This document shows, in pieces, positions 6,918 through 7,969 of a stretch of 7,969 bases of DNA (positions within the stretch are counted from its first letter, which is position 1; every line of letters begins with the position of its first letter). The stretch covers positions 1-7,969 of the forward strand of contig DYLE01000110.1 in NCBI GenBank assembly GCA_020722245.1. Direction: 5' to 3'. The position numbers and the translations under genes were made by a program. This stretch comes from Desulfonema limicola (GTDB lineage: Bacteria > Desulfobacterota > Desulfobacteria > Desulfobacterales > Desulfosalsimonadaceae). The notes below the pieces were generated by a model. That model had not been told where the DNA came from. It searched no databases and saw nothing but the letters and a program-made list of their open reading frames with translations.

Positions 6918-7873
6918 AAAATCCGGAGTCCTCGGCCGAAAATCGGGACGTGGTGGTCTTTCACATCTGGAAATCCCTGGCCTATCATCGGCGCATGATG
7001 ATCAGTTTTTTGCTGATCCTCTCGGGAATGGCCCTTCAGGCCGCCATGACGGCGTTTTTCCCCGGATGCGCCCTTGTGCTTCTGGGAAGCCTGTTGCTGG
7101 TGGTCCGGGGCTACGACAACCGGGTCCACTTCGGCAAATTCGATCCTGCGGCCACCTGGGAAAAAGTCAACCGGACCAAATTCCAGGAAGTGGAGCGGCT
7201 CCATCGGGACATGCGCCGCTGGGACCGGAGCCTTCTGGACGTTACCAATACGCTCGGGCTTTTCGTGTTTGCAGTGCTGGCGGCGGTCATCGGGATTTTC
7301 CTGATGCAGGGCGTGGATACACAAAATCCGGTTGCCGTGATCATCAGCGGGGATGCGGCCCTGCTCCTGTTTCCCCACTGGTTCACCGGCATCCGTTCCA
7401 TTCTGACCCAACCCCTGCTGATTCTAAAAATCAAAACCTTTCAGAAGGTTTTGAAAACAAAAACCCAGCCCTGGCTGGCCGGTGTGGATGTGGAATATTT
7501 CATGCTCATGAAGGGCGGTGAGCGGAGAATCCCGGAAGACGTGAAAATCCGGATCAGCGTCAAAAACCAGCCTAAAGATTTCTTGGGTCTCTATGGCCAG
7601 GTGGTGGCCAATACGGTGAACGGCCACAGCTATCCCTATTTTTACGTGGTGCTGGTGGCCCGGCAGGGATTCGGGCTGTCCAAGATCCATGACGAGTTCT
7701 CTCCCCCGAAAAACATCACCAAGGAATTCAAGGTCGAGGATGATGTGGAAGTGCTGGTCATCCGTCAGACCACCAGCCGCACCTCAGGGTATCACACCAA
7801 GGAAAAGCAGGCGACGACGATCCTGGCTACAGGCCTGGCCCTGGCCCGGCGGGCGGTTGAACTGAAAAAATAA
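6914..7873 (+). CDS. Four-helix membrane protein of unknown function, CHSA operon
   Basis: A 319-residue protein I do not recognise. Two helical pairs (about 29-46 and 49-65; 112-132 and 139-158) flank a charged, Arg/Trp-rich stretch (67-110), and a soluble domain of about 160 residues follows (160-319), ending in a helix (TTILATGLALARRAVELKK). There is no signal peptide and no catalytic motif visible; only one cysteine occurs, near the second helix, so it is not itself an obvious modification target. Its ATG overlaps the radical SAM stop in ATGA, preceded by GGAGG, so it is made together with the maturase. Plausible roles are a membrane partner of the DUF2207-like protein or an anchor for the modification complex. 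Transport is less likely given the few helices. These roles are inferred from position only. Confidence 0.85.
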   Translation: MKNPESSAENRDVVVFHIWKSLAYHRRMMISFLLILSGMALQAAMTAFFPGCALVLLGSLLLVVRGYDNRVHFGKFDPAATWEKVNRTKFQEVERLHRDMRRWDRSLLDVTNTLGLFVFAVLAAVIGIFLMQGVDTQNPVAVIISGDAALLLFPHWFTGIRSILTQPLLILKIKTFQKVLKTKTQPWLAGVDVEYFMLMKGGERRIPEDVKIRISVKNQPKDFLGLYGQVVANTVNGHSYPYFYVVLVARQGFGLSKIHDEFSPPKNITKEFKVEDDVEVLVIRQTTSRTSGYHTKEKQATTILATGLALARRAVELKK

Positions 7874-7880
7874 CCCCTTC

Positions 7881-7969
7881 ATGGCAATAATGCGGATTGC
7901 GGATATTTTGGCCGACCTGCCCCGGCAGCGGGTGGAGCGCCTCGCTGGCGATCAGTTCGGGGGAGGAGA
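7881..7969 (+). CDS. Partial ORF at window edge, start only
   Basis: An ATG 7 bp after the preceding stop opens a frame with no stop to the window end (29 full codons; MAIMRIADILADLPRQRVER...). A second ATG three codons in (7890) is an equally good start. There is no clear ribosome-binding site, so the call depends on the tight spacing and open frame. If real it is the next member of the operon. Too short to identify. Confidence 0.4.
   Translation, partial: MAIMRIADILADLPRQRVERLAGDQFGGG

Overview
The window looks like chromosomal DNA of a Gram-negative, probably anaerobic bacterium, most likely a Desulfobacterota (delta-proteobacterial) sulfate-reducer relative. This rests on the style of the histidine kinase, the MarC protein, the G+C-rich codon use and the radical SAM content. 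No marker gene settles the taxonomy.

Left part (1-1864). A membrane-anchored orphan sensor histidine kinase lies on the minus strand, with a well-formed sigma70-type promoter directly upstream. It is followed by a divergently oriented tRNA-Pro(GGG) gene with an encoded CCA end. Middle part (1865-3896). A largely gene-poor stretch holds two doubtful, overlapping small minus-strand ORFs, then a minus-strand MarC-family membrane protein with an unexplained in-frame N-terminal extension. A roughly 450-bp gap follows, which contains promoter-like and operator-like sequences facing right.

Right part (3918-7969+). This is a compact plus-strand operon. Its first gene encodes a secreted or membrane-anchored DUF2207-like protein: signal peptide, large extracytoplasmic domain, one transmembrane helix and a cytoplasmic part. 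The reading frame is broken at a run of seven C, and the rest of the protein continues in the +1 frame. That continuation ends in a tail of seven four-residue Cys-His-Ser/Asp-Ala units with eight regularly spaced cysteines. The stop codon overlaps the start of a radical SAM/SPASM enzyme with an N-terminal PqqD-like recognition domain. The stop of that gene overlaps the start of a four-helix membrane protein of unknown function, and a further ORF begins 7 bp later and runs off the window.

Interpretation. The operon has the logic of a RiPP-type peptide modification system: a cysteine-repeat substrate, a PqqD-like recognition domain, and a SPASM maturase with all seven auxiliary-cluster cysteines. 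The unusual point is that the proposed substrate is the C-terminal tail of a roughly 540-residue membrane protein, not a small free peptide. This is inferred from architecture and gene order. I do not recall a named family with this combination, and I could not search databases.
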